Below are positions 39,287 to 49,320 of a DNA stretch of 51,991 nucleotides, piece after piece. This DNA is from Chitinispirillales bacterium (GTDB lineage Bacteria; Fibrobacterota; Chitinivibrionia; Chitinivibrionales; Chitinispirillaceae). Numbering within the stretch: the stretch's first letter is position 1; every line of letters starts with the position of its first letter. Below the pieces are notes generated by a model. That model saw only the letters and a program-made list of their open reading frames with translations, was not told the DNA's origin and searched no databases. Made by a program: the position numbers and the translations under genes. The stretch spans positions 1 through 51,991 of the forward strand of contig JAITFQ010000020.1 of the NCBI GenBank assembly GCA_031281225.1, in the 5' to 3' direction.

Positions 39287-40792
39287 TTATCTGCTGTCAA
39301 CAACTGTTCTTATGAACGCCCCGCTGTAATATGCCCGCAGTATCTGTTCAAAATTTTGCCCGTCCCGCGCGCGACCTATGGCTCCTACCTGACACATGCC
39401 TATGCCGTGGCCGTGGCCGCCGCCGGTTATTGTCACCTGGCCGCCCGACATGGCGATGTTTCTGATGTTTGAGGAACGCAGTATCGGGCGCGCCGGCGTG
39501 TTTCGGCGCAGAAGCCAGCGTATTTTGTCGCCGCCGGCGGTGTGTTCGCTTCCGCCGCTATTTGAGGTTACAACCAATGTTTTAACCCTGCCGCAGTTAT
39601 GGCGTTCCCGCACCTCTATATTGCGCAGGCCGCCTCTGAACGGCGGGGTCAGGTTCCCGTCGGACGAGTGGCGCCTGATAATGCCCGCAAGCTGGTTTTC
39701 GGGCCAAGTTTCCGTCCATGTAAACGAGCTTGCCCCCGAACAATAGACTCTGCCACGCCTGTCGATGTCGTCTATTGAGCGCAGGTACGGGACGCTTTGC
39801 CCACCCCATACATCTTGAATGTTCGCCGTCTTCCCGCCGCAGGTGGAGTGGTAATACGCGTGGACGATCTCCCCTTCGTAGGCTAAAATCAGGTTTCTTG
39901 TCATCAGGATAGCCATGTCGGACGTCGCGGTTTCGGCGTTTGCCCCGCCGTAGACCTGATCGGCCACAGTGGATACGAGGTCAAACACCCTCGATTCGTT
40001 CGCCGCCATTTTCTTGTATGTGTAGGTGCGGGCGGCAACCGCCTGCGCCTTTACCGCCTCAATCTCCGACTCCCGCAAATTCCCGATTTCGAGCGGCACC
40101 ACGCCGCGCAGGTAATCTTCCACGTTAATCAGGTTTATTATTGTGAAGGAGTTTCTCCCCTCCGGAACAATAATCAGGGCGCCTCTGTAAGCGTTCTCGC
40201 CGATTTTCAGCGGGTGGGCGTCGGTGCTTACGAAGAGCGTGCAGGGGAGGCGCAGTTCCCTCCTCGCCCTGTTGACAGTAGCGATTATCATTCCCGACCC
40301 GCCCACATCCGCTTCAATATTCATCCGCCCTCTGAAAGTCATCCGTTCACCGGGCGCGTTTACCTGCGCGGTCGCGGTGGTATTTATCGCCGCCTCCTTT
40401 ATATCGCGCCTGAGCATCACCCGCGCGGGGCGTTTCCGTACGATAAACGAGGGGTAGCGCAACGAGTGCACGCCCGGCGGCAGGGCCACGCGCTCGGCGG
40501 TATCGCGCGGGGCGGGGTCTTCCTCAAACGCCCGGGCGAAATCCACATCGCGAGTGCGGACAGTAGCGCGGCCGGTCGGCCAACCCGCGCCTACCCACAC
40601 CGACAGAGTATCATCCCCCTCCTCCGCGTGTAATCCGTCAACTATTACCACGTTGGGGCTCTCCGCCTCAATCTCCGCGGGAACAGGCCCGACAGGCGCG
40701 GGGGGGGGAGCTGGCACAATGATTTTGCCGGAGCAGCTAAGAACGGCGAAAGCAACGTAAAGCAGCGTAAAGCAATAAAAAATCCTAGCCAT
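39287..40792 (-). CDS. SpoIID/LytB domain lipoprotein
   Basis: NVEDYLRGVVPLEIG...EAVKAQAVAARTYTYKKM...HAYYHSTCGGKTANIQDVWGG...GGHGHGIGMCQVGA; start at MARIFYCF. Confidence 0.93.
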   Translation of the reverse strand: MARIFYCFTLLYVAFAVLSCSGKIIVPAPPPAPVGPVPAEIEAESPNVVIVDGLHAEEGDDTLSVWVGAGWPTGRATVRTRDVDFARAFEEDPAPRDTAERVALPPGVHSLRYPSFIVRKRPARVMLRRDIKEAAINTTATAQVNAPGERMTFRGRMNIEADVGGSGMIIATVNRARRELRLPCTLFVSTDAHPLKIGENAYRGALIIVPEGRNSFTIINLINVEDYLRGVVPLEIGNLRESEIEAVKAQAVAARTYTYKKMAANESRVFDLVSTVADQVYGGANAETATSDMAILMTRNLILAYEGEIVHAYYHSTCGGKTANIQDVWGGQSVPYLRSIDDIDRRGRVYCSGASSFTWTETWPENQLAGIIRRHSSDGNLTPPFRGGLRNIEVRERHNCGRVKTLVVTSNSGGSEHTAGGDKIRWLLRRNTPARPILRSSNIRNIAMSGGQVTITGGGHGHGIGMCQVGAIGRARDGQNFEQILRAYYSGAFIRTVVDSR

Positions 40793-41291
40793 GCCGCTCC
40801 TTGATTTTCTTGAGTTTACCGCGAAGCAAAGTACGCTGGATAGACGAAACATGGTCTACGGAGAGGATGCCGTTGAGGTGGTCAAGCTCATGCTGCAAAG
40901 CCTTGGAGAGAAGCCCCTCGGCGTCTTTTATTACACAAGGCTCGCCTTTCTCATTTTGCGCGCTCACTGTAACCCGTGCGGGCCGGGTTACAGTAAAAGT
41001 GATCCCCGGCAGACTGAGACAGCCCTCGTCCTCAGTCATTTTTTCATCGGAAGCTTCTATTATTTCTGGGTTGGCAAGCACGTAAGGCTCCTCCGGCGCG
41101 CCGCTGCCCGTGTCGATAACGATAAGCCTGACGGACACGCCCACCTGCGGCGCGGCAAGGCCCACGCCGTCCTCACGCCGCATCGTTTCAAGCATCGCGG
41201 CGGCGAGGTCGCCGAGTTCCTCATCAAACTTTTCAACGGGCGCGGCCGTCTTCCTGAGAACCGGCTCGCCGTAACAGTGAAGTTTAAGCAC
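40785..41291 (-). CDS. def: peptide deformylase
   Basis: GVGLAAPQVGV, EGCLSLPG, QHELDHLNG. Confidence 0.97.
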   Translation of the reverse strand: MLKLHCYGEPVLRKTAAPVEKFDEELGDLAAAMLETMRREDGVGLAAPQVGVSVRLIVIDTGSGAPEEPYVLANPEIIEASDEKMTEDEGCLSLPGITFTVTRPARVTVSAQNEKGEPCVIKDAEGLLSKALQHELDHLNGILSVDHVSSIQRTLLRGKLKKIKERHG

Positions 41292-41294
41292 TTT

Positions 41295-41753
41295 TTACCT
41301 GCTCTCCTTGCCGTCGGGCTCATCCTTGTCGGCGTCTTTCATATCCTTGACAATCTCTTTGGAATTTTTGACGGTTTCCCCGGCGGCCTTGGGATCGCCC
41401 ATGACGTTCTGAATCGCCGATTTGGTAACTTCGAGCACGGCCCCTTCACCGCTCTTGATTACGTAGGTATTGTCCTTGACGCTGGTGATAACGCCGACAA
41501 TCCCGCCCACAGTCAGAATTTTGTCGCCCTTTTTGAGGGCGGAAAGCATCGATTGCCGCTCCTTCTGCCGCTTCTGCTCGGGGCGGATCATGATAAAGTA
41601 GATGATGGCGATCATGGCTAACATGATAAACAGAAAATTGCCGCCGAACAGGCCGGGGGGCGGGGGAAGCTGCTCGCCGCCGTCCTGCGCAAGCAGGGGG
41701 AGGGCGCAGAGAACCGTTACTGTAAACGCCTGTGAAATCTTTGAGAACGACAT
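41295..41753 (-). CDS. yajC: preprotein translocase subunit YajC
   Basis: MLAMIAIIYFIMIRPEQKRQKERQSMLSALKKGDKILTVGGIVG. Confidence 0.93.
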   Translation of the reverse strand: MSFSKISQAFTVTVLCALPLLAQDGGEQLPPPPGLFGGNFLFIMLAMIAIIYFIMIRPEQKRQKERQSMLSALKKGDKILTVGGIVGVITSVKDNTYVIKSGEGAVLEVTKSAIQNVMGDPKAAGETVKNSKEIVKDMKDADKDEPDGKESR

Positions 41754-41849
41754 TTTTACTTTCCCTTTCGGATGAGTATTTTTTATTGGTATGGTGGTCA
41801 GAATTTATAAATATATATCATAGTAATAGCGATTTGCCGTAATTTTTAT

Positions 41850-43838
41850 TTACGGGCCGCCGTCCGCCGCATCGGTACCGGTATCCACGCCGGTATCGGT
41901 ATTGACGTCATCCGGCGGGGTATCCGCTTCGGTATCCGCAACAGTGCCATCATCAACATCATCGGCATTACCGGCGGTATCAACGGTACCAACCGTATCA
42001 GTATCGCCGTCGTCAAGATCAATCAGGTTGTCGTCAACAGTACCGCCGGCGCTGGTACTGTCAGCATCAATATCAACCCCGATACTGACGCTGTCGCCGA
42101 TCGCGGCCGAGTCCGCCGCGGCCTGCGCCGCCTCCCTCCTCTGCCTTCGGACCTCCATCGAATCGCGGGCGATTGATACGCGCGGCGCGGCGCTCCTCAA
42201 ACAGTATTCGGATTCGGAGTATTTTTCGCACAATTCTTCATACAGGGTTATCGCAGCCCTGTTTCTCTGCAATACGTTGTCGGTAACCCATGCGGCGGCG
42301 TGCAGGCCCCTCGCGGCGATGGGTAGATCGGGAAATTCCAAATGTATATCGTAAAACGCCTTAACCGCGTCAACCGGCGAGTTCGCCACGAGCGCCTCGG
42401 CCGCCCTGAACGCGCGCTCGGCCCTGTCCCGCGCGGTCACCACCGTAATCTCCACATCAAGCTCAATCTGCACCCTGCGGGCGTACTCCGTATCCTGAAA
42501 TTCATCCAAAATGATATTAAGCAGGCTGTCCGACGTCGGTATATCACCCAGTCTGTGCCTTGCCGTCACCGCCGCGGCCAAAAGCGAGCGCGGCCTCATC
42601 GATTCGGCGTCGGGGGCGGAGGCGAGTTCCAAGAAATAGACGAAAGCCGAGTCGGGCGTTTCCAGTTCAAAGTAAAAAAGTTCCGCGATCATGTAGCGCG
42701 ACTCCGGCGAAATCTGCCCCGAATCGTCCGGCGTCCGCAACTCCTTTAACCTTTTGAGCGCCCAAAGCCGCGCCGACGCGCTCGAACCCTCCAAGCCCGC
42801 GGCGGCGGCAAAAGCCTCCTCGGCCCTGTCAAACTGACCCCTTTCCTGATAGATAAGCCCCAGCGCGTAAGCGGCCTGCCCGCAGAGGTTCGATGACAGC
42901 ACGGCGCCTCCGGCGGCCCCGCCGGAAGCCCCCCTCTCACACATCCGCCTGATCTCGTAAAGCAGGGCCATCGCCTCGTCAACCCGCCCCATCCGGCGCA
43001 AGGTCATGGCCTGATAGTACATTATTTCGTACCTGTGGTTGGCGTAACGGCGGTTCCTCCGCATCGTTATTAGATGGGCGAGGGCTGCTTCGTGCGAGTC
43101 CATCGCGTCGTGGCAAAAGTAGATGGAACGGTCGGTCCTGTACATCAAATACGACAGTTTCCTGCTTCTCGGTACGCTGTTCAACAGGTTGAGCGCGGTC
43201 TGAAACTGACGCAAATCGAAGTTTAAATCCGCCATCCGCAGTATAACGTTGATCCGTCTCTCCAGGGAAAGCGTCCCGCGGCCTACCCTTTCGAGGAGCT
43301 CAAGCGCCTGCGACCGTGCGCCGCGCCGCAGGGCAATCTCAACTAAAAGCATGGTAATCTCGTGATTTTTATCAAGGTGCGGGTGCGTATTTAAAAGTTC
43401 GAGCAGTATCTCCTCCGCAACCGCGAGATTATCCATCATTATGTGTGACTTGGCAACGTAAATCTGCGAAAACGGCACGAGCGGGCTTTCGGGGAACGCC
43501 GTCTGCATATCACGCATACGCCCTATCGCCACCGGAAAATCCATCTTGTAAAAGGAGGAGCGCCCCATGAGATAGTGCGCCCTGTCCTGACGCTTGACCT
43601 CACGCGGGTATACCTCCATCATTTTAAGCGACTTTTCAATGGCGCGGTCGTAACCGCCCACGGCGGAAGCCGGAGGGGTCACTACAAGGCTGTCGGGGAA
43701 CCGCCGCATAAATTTGGCGTGATCCCTCTGCGCGGCCGTAAAGGCCTCCTCTGCGTTGTAGAACGTGTTGAAGTACGGGTGACAGCCGGCAAGGAGAAAC
43801 AGGGCCGCCGTTACTGTTATGAATAGTATTGATCGCAT
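41850..43838 (-). CDS. TPR-repeat lipoprotein with Asp-rich low-complexity tail
   Basis: Lipobox LLAGC, HPYFNTFYNAEEAF motif, multiple TPR-like helices, C-terminal D/T/V-rich tail. Confidence 0.8.
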   Translation of the reverse strand: MRSILFITVTAALFLLAGCHPYFNTFYNAEEAFTAAQRDHAKFMRRFPDSLVVTPPASAVGGYDRAIEKSLKMMEVYPREVKRQDRAHYLMGRSSFYKMDFPVAIGRMRDMQTAFPESPLVPFSQIYVAKSHIMMDNLAVAEEILLELLNTHPHLDKNHEITMLLVEIALRRGARSQALELLERVGRGTLSLERRINVILRMADLNFDLRQFQTALNLLNSVPRSRKLSYLMYRTDRSIYFCHDAMDSHEAALAHLITMRRNRRYANHRYEIMYYQAMTLRRMGRVDEAMALLYEIRRMCERGASGGAAGGAVLSSNLCGQAAYALGLIYQERGQFDRAEEAFAAAAGLEGSSASARLWALKRLKELRTPDDSGQISPESRYMIAELFYFELETPDSAFVYFLELASAPDAESMRPRSLLAAAVTARHRLGDIPTSDSLLNIILDEFQDTEYARRVQIELDVEITVVTARDRAERAFRAAEALVANSPVDAVKAFYDIHLEFPDLPIAARGLHAAAWVTDNVLQRNRAAITLYEELCEKYSESEYCLRSAAPRVSIARDSMEVRRQRREAAQAAADSAAIGDSVSIGVDIDADSTSAGGTVDDNLIDLDDGDTDTVGTVDTAGNADDVDDGTVADTEADTPPDDVNTDTGVDTGTDAADGGP

Positions 43839-43908
43839 AATCTATAAATATAAATGATGCCGTGCCAGTAAATATTTTATTTGAAAAATTATGAAACAAT
43901 AAAAAAAT

Positions 43909-43938
43909 TTGACTTTTTCTTCACAAATATATTATCTT
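43909..43938 (+). promoter_or_regulatory. putative promoter of fusA
   Basis: TTGACT-N17-TTATCT (or N18-TATCTT) about 50 nt upstream of the start codon. Confidence 0.4.
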
Positions 43939-43983
43939 TAGAGATTGTCAATTTTTACACACAATAAGGAAGAAGGCGTTTTT

Positions 43984-46068
43984 ATGGTTCAAGACATCAA
44001 AAAAATGCGCAACATCGGAATTAGCGCGCACATCGACTCCGGCAAGACTACCTTGACTGAGCGTATCCTGTTCTACAGCAACAAGATCCACGCCGTTCAC
44101 GAGGTAAAGGGCAAAGACGGCGTCGGCGCGACCATGGACTCCATGGAACTTGAACGCGAACGCGGGATAACCATCGCGTCGGCGGCAACCAACGTCACGT
44201 GGGGCGACTACCCGATCAACGTTATCGACACACCGGGGCACGTCGACTTCACCATAGAGGTGGAGCGCGCGCTGAGGGTTCTCGACGGGGCGATCCTCGT
44301 CCTGTGCTCGGTGGGCGGCGTGCAGTCGCAATCCATTACGGTCGACAGGCAGCTCAAAAGGTACAAGGTGCCGCGGCTCGCTTTCATCAACAAGTGCGAC
44401 CGCTCCGGCGCGAACCCATACCGCGTCACACAGCAGCTGCGCGACAAACTCGGCCACAACGCGGTGATGATGCAGATACCGCTGGGGTTAGAAGAAAAGC
44501 TCTCGGGCGTCGTCGATTTAGTGACGATGAAAGCGATATACTTCGACGGCAAGAGCGGCGAAGACATCCGCGAAGAGGCGATACCCGCCGAATTTCTCGA
44601 AGACGCGCAAAAGAAGCGCGAAGTGATGCTCGACGCCGTATCGATGTATTCGGACGAACTGGCGGAGAGCTACCTTGAAGGGACGGAAACCGTCGAGCAG
44701 ATCATGACCGCCGTCAGAACCGGCACGCTGTCGCTCGGCCTTACCCCGGTTTTCATGGGCTCGGCTTACAAGAATAAGGGCATACAGAAGCTGCTCGACG
44801 CAGTCGTCAGCTACCTGCCCGACCCCACCGAGATTGAAAACTCCGCGATGGACCTCGACAACAACGAGCAGCCCGTCCCCCTCAAAAACGACCCCGCGGC
44901 GCCGATGATCGCGCTGGCGTTCAAATTGGAAGACGGGCAGTACGGGCAGCTTACCTATATAAGGATATATCAGGGATCCATAAAGAAAGGCAGCGAACTG
45001 ACAAACACCCGCAGCGGCAAGCGGTTCAAAGTCGGCCGCCTTATAAGGATGCACGCCTCGTCCATGGAAGACATAACCGGCGCCGGCCCCGGCGACATAG
45101 TCGCGCTATTCGGGATAGACTGCGCTTCCGGCGACACGTTTACCGAAAACGGGCTGAACTTAGCGATGACGTCGATATTCGTCCCTGAGCCGGTTATATC
45201 GCTCGCCATAAAAACTTCCGACAAAAAGTCCGCCGACAGCATGTCAAAGGCGCTCAACAGGTTTACGAAAGAGGACCCGACTTTCAAGACGTTCGTCGAC
45301 CCTGAATCAAACGAGACCATCATCCGCGGAATGGGCGAACTGCACCTTGATGTCTACATCGAGCGTATGCGGCGCGAGTACAAGGTGGAGCTTGAAACCG
45401 GCATGCCGCAGGTGGCGTACCGCGAAACGATAACCATAGCGGCGCGTTTCGACTACACCCACAAGAAACAAACCGGCGGCGCGGGCCAGTACGGGCGCGT
45501 GGCGGGGACACTCGAACCGAACAGCGAGCAGGATTACGAATTTGTAGACAATATCAAGGGCGGTGTAATCCCCATAGAATACATCCCCGCCTGCGACAAG
45601 GGTTTTAAGGCGTGCCTCCCCAAGGGCAGGGTGATCGGTTTCCCCATCGTCGGCGTGAGGGTGACGATCGACGACGGCAACTCGCACCCGGTCGACTCGT
45701 CGGACATGGCGTTCCAGCAGACCGCCATCGGCGCGTTTTGGCAGGCGTTTGAAAAGGCCAAGCCTGAAATCCTCGAACCCATAATGAAAGTGTTCGTCGA
45801 AACCCCAACCGAGTTTCAGGGCAGCGTTTTGGGCAGCGTAAACCAGCGCCGCGGCATCATCGTTTCCACCACGGAAGAGGACAACTTCTCGACGGTTGAA
45901 GCGGAAGTCCCTCTAAGCGAGATGTTCGGCTACTCGACGGTGCTCCGCTCGCTCACGCAGGGCAAGGCGGAGTTTACAATGGAGTTTTTGAAATACAGCA
46001 GAGTCCCGTCGAGCATCGCGGAGCAGCTGAAAAAAGAGCATTTGGAAGATAAGAAAAAGAAGGGGTAA
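43984..46068 (+). CDS. fusA: elongation factor G, mitochondrial EFG1/spdEFG1-like subtype
   Basis: [23 protein letters not shown]...[31 protein letters not shown]...[18 protein letters not shown]; start MVQDIKKM. Confidence 0.95.
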   Translation: MVQDIKKMRNIGISAHIDSGKTTLTERILFYSNKIHAVHEVKGKDGVGATMDSMELERERGITIASAATNVTWGDYPINVIDTPGHVDFTIEVERALRVLDGAILVLCSVGGVQSQSITVDRQLKRYKVPRLAFINKCDRSGANPYRVTQQLRDKLGHNAVMMQIPLGLEEKLSGVVDLVTMKAIYFDGKSGEDIREEAIPAEFLEDAQKKREVMLDAVSMYSDELAESYLEGTETVEQIMTAVRTGTLSLGLTPVFMGSAYKNKGIQKLLDAVVSYLPDPTEIENSAMDLDNNEQPVPLKNDPAAPMIALAFKLEDGQYGQLTYIRIYQGSIKKGSELTNTRSGKRFKVGRLIRMHASSMEDITGAGPGDIVALFGIDCASGDTFTENGLNLAMTSIFVPEPVISLAIKTSDKKSADSMSKALNRFTKEDPTFKTFVDPESNETIIRGMGELHLDVYIERMRREYKVELETGMPQVAYRETITIAARFDYTHKKQTGGAGQYGRVAGTLEPNSEQDYEFVDNIKGGVIPIEYIPACDKGFKACLPKGRVIGFPIVGVRVTIDDGNSHPVDSSDMAFQQTAIGAFWQAFEKAKPEILEPIMKVFVETPTEFQGSVLGSVNQRRGIIVSTTEEDNFSTVEAEVPLSEMFGYSTVLRSLTQGKAEFTMEFLKYSRVPSSIAEQLKKEHLEDKKKKG

Positions 46069-46075
46069 GGGGGCC

Positions 46076-46115
46076 GTATACATTTGTGCAATAATTTATT
46101 GCATATTGCGTATAC
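46076..46115. repeat. 40-bp nested imperfect dyad between fusA and the P-loop ATPase gene
   Basis: GTATAC-ATTTG-TGCAATAA-T-TTATTGCA-TATTGC-GTATAC; inner 17 bp is a perfect inverted repeat. Confidence 0.75.
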
Positions 46116-46168
46116 ACATTAATATATTACTAATATGGACTGCAAACGAGAATAGGGGAATTACAGTT

Positions 46169-46885
46169 ATGATTGATCAGGAATTAATATCAAGAAGCCC
46201 GTTGCGTATTTTGGAAAAATCCACGTGCGGCGGCGTTGGCAAGGGCAACATCGGCATAATCGCGGCGCGTAAGGGCGTCGGGAAAACCGCCTGCCTTGTC
46301 CATATCGCCACCGACCAGCTTATTCAGGGGAAAAACATCATCCACGTTTCGTTCGCGGCCAATACCGCCAACATCGTTTCCTGGTACGATAATATCTTTA
46401 AGGAGATCGCAAACCGATACAAGGTGGGCGGCGCCATGGATATCTACGACCGGATCACAAAGAACAGGGTGATCATGAATTTCAAGCAGGACGGGTTGAC
46501 AATTTGCAGAATTTTGAGCAGCCTCAAATCCATGATACGGGACGGAGATTTCGCGACCGACGTAGTGGTTGTCGACGGCTACGATTTTTCCAAATCAAAC
46601 GCCGGGGAGTTCGCCGAGTTCAAAGCCTTCGCAGAGGAGCTGCAGGTGGAACTTTGGTTCAGCGCCACGACGCACCGTGATGCGCCAGAGAAGGACGACA
46701 AGGGCGTCCCGCTGGCGCTTTCGGCTTTCATGGCAAGCACAGCGATTCTTATTCTGATGGCGCCGCGTGACGGGTACGTACATTTGCAATTGGTTAAGGA
46801 CCACGACATCTTCCCTTCCCCCGCCAGCCTGCACCTGAAGCTTGATCCGCAGGTAATGCTGATTGCGGAGGAGAGTGGAGCGTAG
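46169..46885 (+). CDS. RecA/DnaB-like P-loop ATPase of unknown function
   Basis: Walker A ARKGVGKTAC, Walker B-like VVVVDGYDF; start MIDQELIS. Confidence 0.75.
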   Translation: MIDQELISRSPLRILEKSTCGGVGKGNIGIIAARKGVGKTACLVHIATDQLIQGKNIIHVSFAANTANIVSWYDNIFKEIANRYKVGGAMDIYDRITKNRVIMNFKQDGLTICRILSSLKSMIRDGDFATDVVVVDGYDFSKSNAGEFAEFKAFAEELQVELWFSATTHRDAPEKDDKGVPLALSAFMASTAILILMAPRDGYVHLQLVKDHDIFPSPASLHLKLDPQVMLIAEESGA

Positions 46886-46970
46886 AGTTTTTGATTTTGG
46901 CGTTAACGCTGCCGCTGTCCGGCGCCAACTTTTTTTCGGGAATGGCGCCCGGGCGGCAGCCGCCGGGTAA

Positions 46971-47735
46971 ATGAAAGGGCAGATTTTGAAGCGGTTTCTC
47001 TCGTGTCTCGCAATTTTGTTTGCCGCCGCCATCTCTTACGGCAACGACCCTGCGCCACCTAACGCTCAGTCCCAAACAGCCTTGATGCCGCGTTCCCCTT
47101 TTAGAGTGCCGCTCGCGAGAATTAATATCACTTTTGATCCGGAGAGAAGGCAGTACAACCAGGTAAGGATTTTTTTTGATGAGTCCGGGGCTTACAGCGT
47201 AATCGCTCCGGGCGACGATATGCAAGTCAATAGAAGAGGGCAAACCACCGTCTACCGCGAACAGGCGGGAAGGACGTTCCAGCTCTCCGACTTTGAAGCT
47301 CAAACGATAAACCAGGTCACCCGCACCCTCATAGCCACGCTGGAGATATTCGAAAGCATCCTCAGAAACGAAGATTGGGGGCGTGCGCTCTACCTTGACG
47401 CTTTCCTGCCGCGCTTCCTGCGCGGGTTCCACGTGATGATATGCGCCGCTAGAGATTCCCCCGACGCGCTCCCACGCGCCGCGCTGGTACGCGAAGACGA
47501 CTTCGACGCTTCGCTAAACTCACCGAAATCCGACGCGCGGATAAGAATGTGGCAAACCGAGAAAGACAGAATAATGGTGCTGCGGATAACCACGCAGGAA
47601 CTCATCACTCAGGCAAAAAGGTGGCAGAGGCTTGAACTGAACAACTCAAAACGCAACCGGGAACTGTCGTACAGCGGCGATTTCGACAGGGCATTTACGG
47701 CATTTATCAGAAACTATTTCGGCTACACGCAGTAA
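46971..47735 (+). CDS. secreted hypothetical protein
   Basis: Signal peptide MKGQILKRFLSCLAILFAAAISYG; no family recognised. Confidence 0.6.
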   Translation: MKGQILKRFLSCLAILFAAAISYGNDPAPPNAQSQTALMPRSPFRVPLARINITFDPERRQYNQVRIFFDESGAYSVIAPGDDMQVNRRGQTTVYREQAGRTFQLSDFEAQTINQVTRTLIATLEIFESILRNEDWGRALYLDAFLPRFLRGFHVMICAARDSPDALPRAALVREDDFDASLNSPKSDARIRMWQTEKDRIMVLRITTQELITQAKRWQRLELNNSKRNRELSYSGDFDRAFTAFIRNYFGYTQ

Positions 47736-49267
47736 TCCTCCAAAACCGCGGCAAGCAGCCTCATCAGTTTAGGCACGGTATCCGTATAAAGCGTCTCTTC
47801 GACGCCATGTATCCCCGTCGACCCCGCGCCGCAGGCGATCATGTCGATATCGCCAAGTTTCCGCGCGAAATAACCGCACTCCAAACCGGCGTGGGTTGCT
47901 AACACAACCGCTTCGGATTTGAACAATTCCATGTATTTTTTCAAAAACAGGTCGCGGAGCGGGTTTTCTTTTTTATAAACCCAACCAGGCGAATCTGAAC
48001 CGGTTTCAAATACCGCCCCGTGAGCCGCGCACAACGCTTTCATCTCGTCCGCAACCCTGTATTTTGCCGTGTCGACAGAGCTTCTTGTCATACACGTCAC
48101 CAAAACGCTATCCGCGAAATCCTCAATAATCCCAAGGTTATTGCTCGTTTCAACAAAACGCCCCTCCCCTCCCCCGCCCGCGTTTGTATCCCAGGCGATA
48201 ACGCCGTTTGGCAGCGCGTTGACAAGTGAGAGTAGTGAGGACAGGGTATTGATGCTGTACGGCGCGGCAGCGGGCTCTTCCCGGCGGGGGGCCGCCTCGA
48301 TTTTGAGGCCGGGGTCGGTCGTCAAATATTGATCCGCGAGATTTTTTTCAATTGACGACAGTTGCGTAATTAACAATTCTTTCTGACCCGACGGCACCGC
48401 GATTACCGCCGAAGTAAAGGCGGGGATGACATTCGGCGCGCCGCCGCATTTTTCAAATGAAAAAAGCGACACATCTACGCCGGCCTCCGCCAGCCTCCGC
48501 AAAACATCGCAGAGCAAAATATTGGCGTTGGCCCGCCCCTCGTGAATACATATACCCGAGTGCCCCCCCGCAAGCCCCGAAACAGAGAGCGTGTAAAAAT
48601 CAACATCTGCCGGCGCCGCGCCGTCCCGCGCAACGGGCAATGTAATAATCTCTCTCAAAGCACCAGCGCATCCCACGCAAAATTCGCCGTCGTGCCCGTT
48701 ATCAATATTTATAAACTTCGCCCTCTTCAAATTAAGCCCGATCGCCGCCTCGGCTATCTCCTCATACGTCATCGCGTCGGCCCCGCCCATGCCATCTTCC
48801 TCCTCCACGGTGATAACCGCTATAATCGGCGGGTGGTCGATATCCCCCCCGCAGTCCAAAAGCGCGCATATCGCCGCGACGCCGATCCCGTTGTCTGCCC
48901 CAAGCGACGTCTCCACATCGGGATACCTGACGCTCTTTGCCATCATTCTGTTTTTATCGGGATAGTCGGGATAATACGGCGCGACGCCCTCCGCGAAAGC
49001 ATCCGCCACAACAGGTTTTGACACGCAAACCATGTCCATGTGCGCCTGCAAAATGACCGGGCAAGACGCGTCCCGGTACTTACCCGTACCCTCTTTACGA
49101 ATTATAACATTCTTCTTAACCTTGCCCTGGCTGACCCAAAGCCCCCGCTCGCGGGCAAAATCGACTAACTTGCCGCTAATCTCATCTTCGCAAAACGTCT
49201 TGCGGTATGTTTGGCACAAAAACCCTGTAAAAAATTCCATCGCCTTTTCGGCCAATTTATTTTCCAT
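47723..49267 (-). CDS. pepD: aminoacyl-histidine dipeptidase (PepD, M20)
   Basis: VILQAHMDMVCV; SLGADNGIGVAAICALL; TVEEEDGMGGADAM; HAGLECGYF. Confidence 0.93.
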   Translation of the reverse strand: MENKLAEKAMEFFTGFLCQTYRKTFCEDEISGKLVDFARERGLWVSQGKVKKNVIIRKEGTGKYRDASCPVILQAHMDMVCVSKPVVADAFAEGVAPYYPDYPDKNRMMAKSVRYPDVETSLGADNGIGVAAICALLDCGGDIDHPPIIAVITVEEEDGMGGADAMTYEEIAEAAIGLNLKRAKFINIDNGHDGEFCVGCAGALREIITLPVARDGAAPADVDFYTLSVSGLAGGHSGICIHEGRANANILLCDVLRRLAEAGVDVSLFSFEKCGGAPNVIPAFTSAVIAVPSGQKELLITQLSSIEKNLADQYLTTDPGLKIEAAPRREEPAAAPYSINTLSSLLSLVNALPNGVIAWDTNAGGGGEGRFVETSNNLGIIEDFADSVLVTCMTRSSVDTAKYRVADEMKALCAAHGAVFETGSDSPGWVYKKENPLRDLFLKKYMELFKSEAVVLATHAGLECGYFARKLGDIDMIACGAGSTGIHGVEETLYTDTVPKLMRLLAAVLEDYCV

Positions 49268-49320
49268 AAAAAATCCTTTCTGTGAACCGCGTTACGATTT
49301 TGGCAGGAACCCCCGGCACA

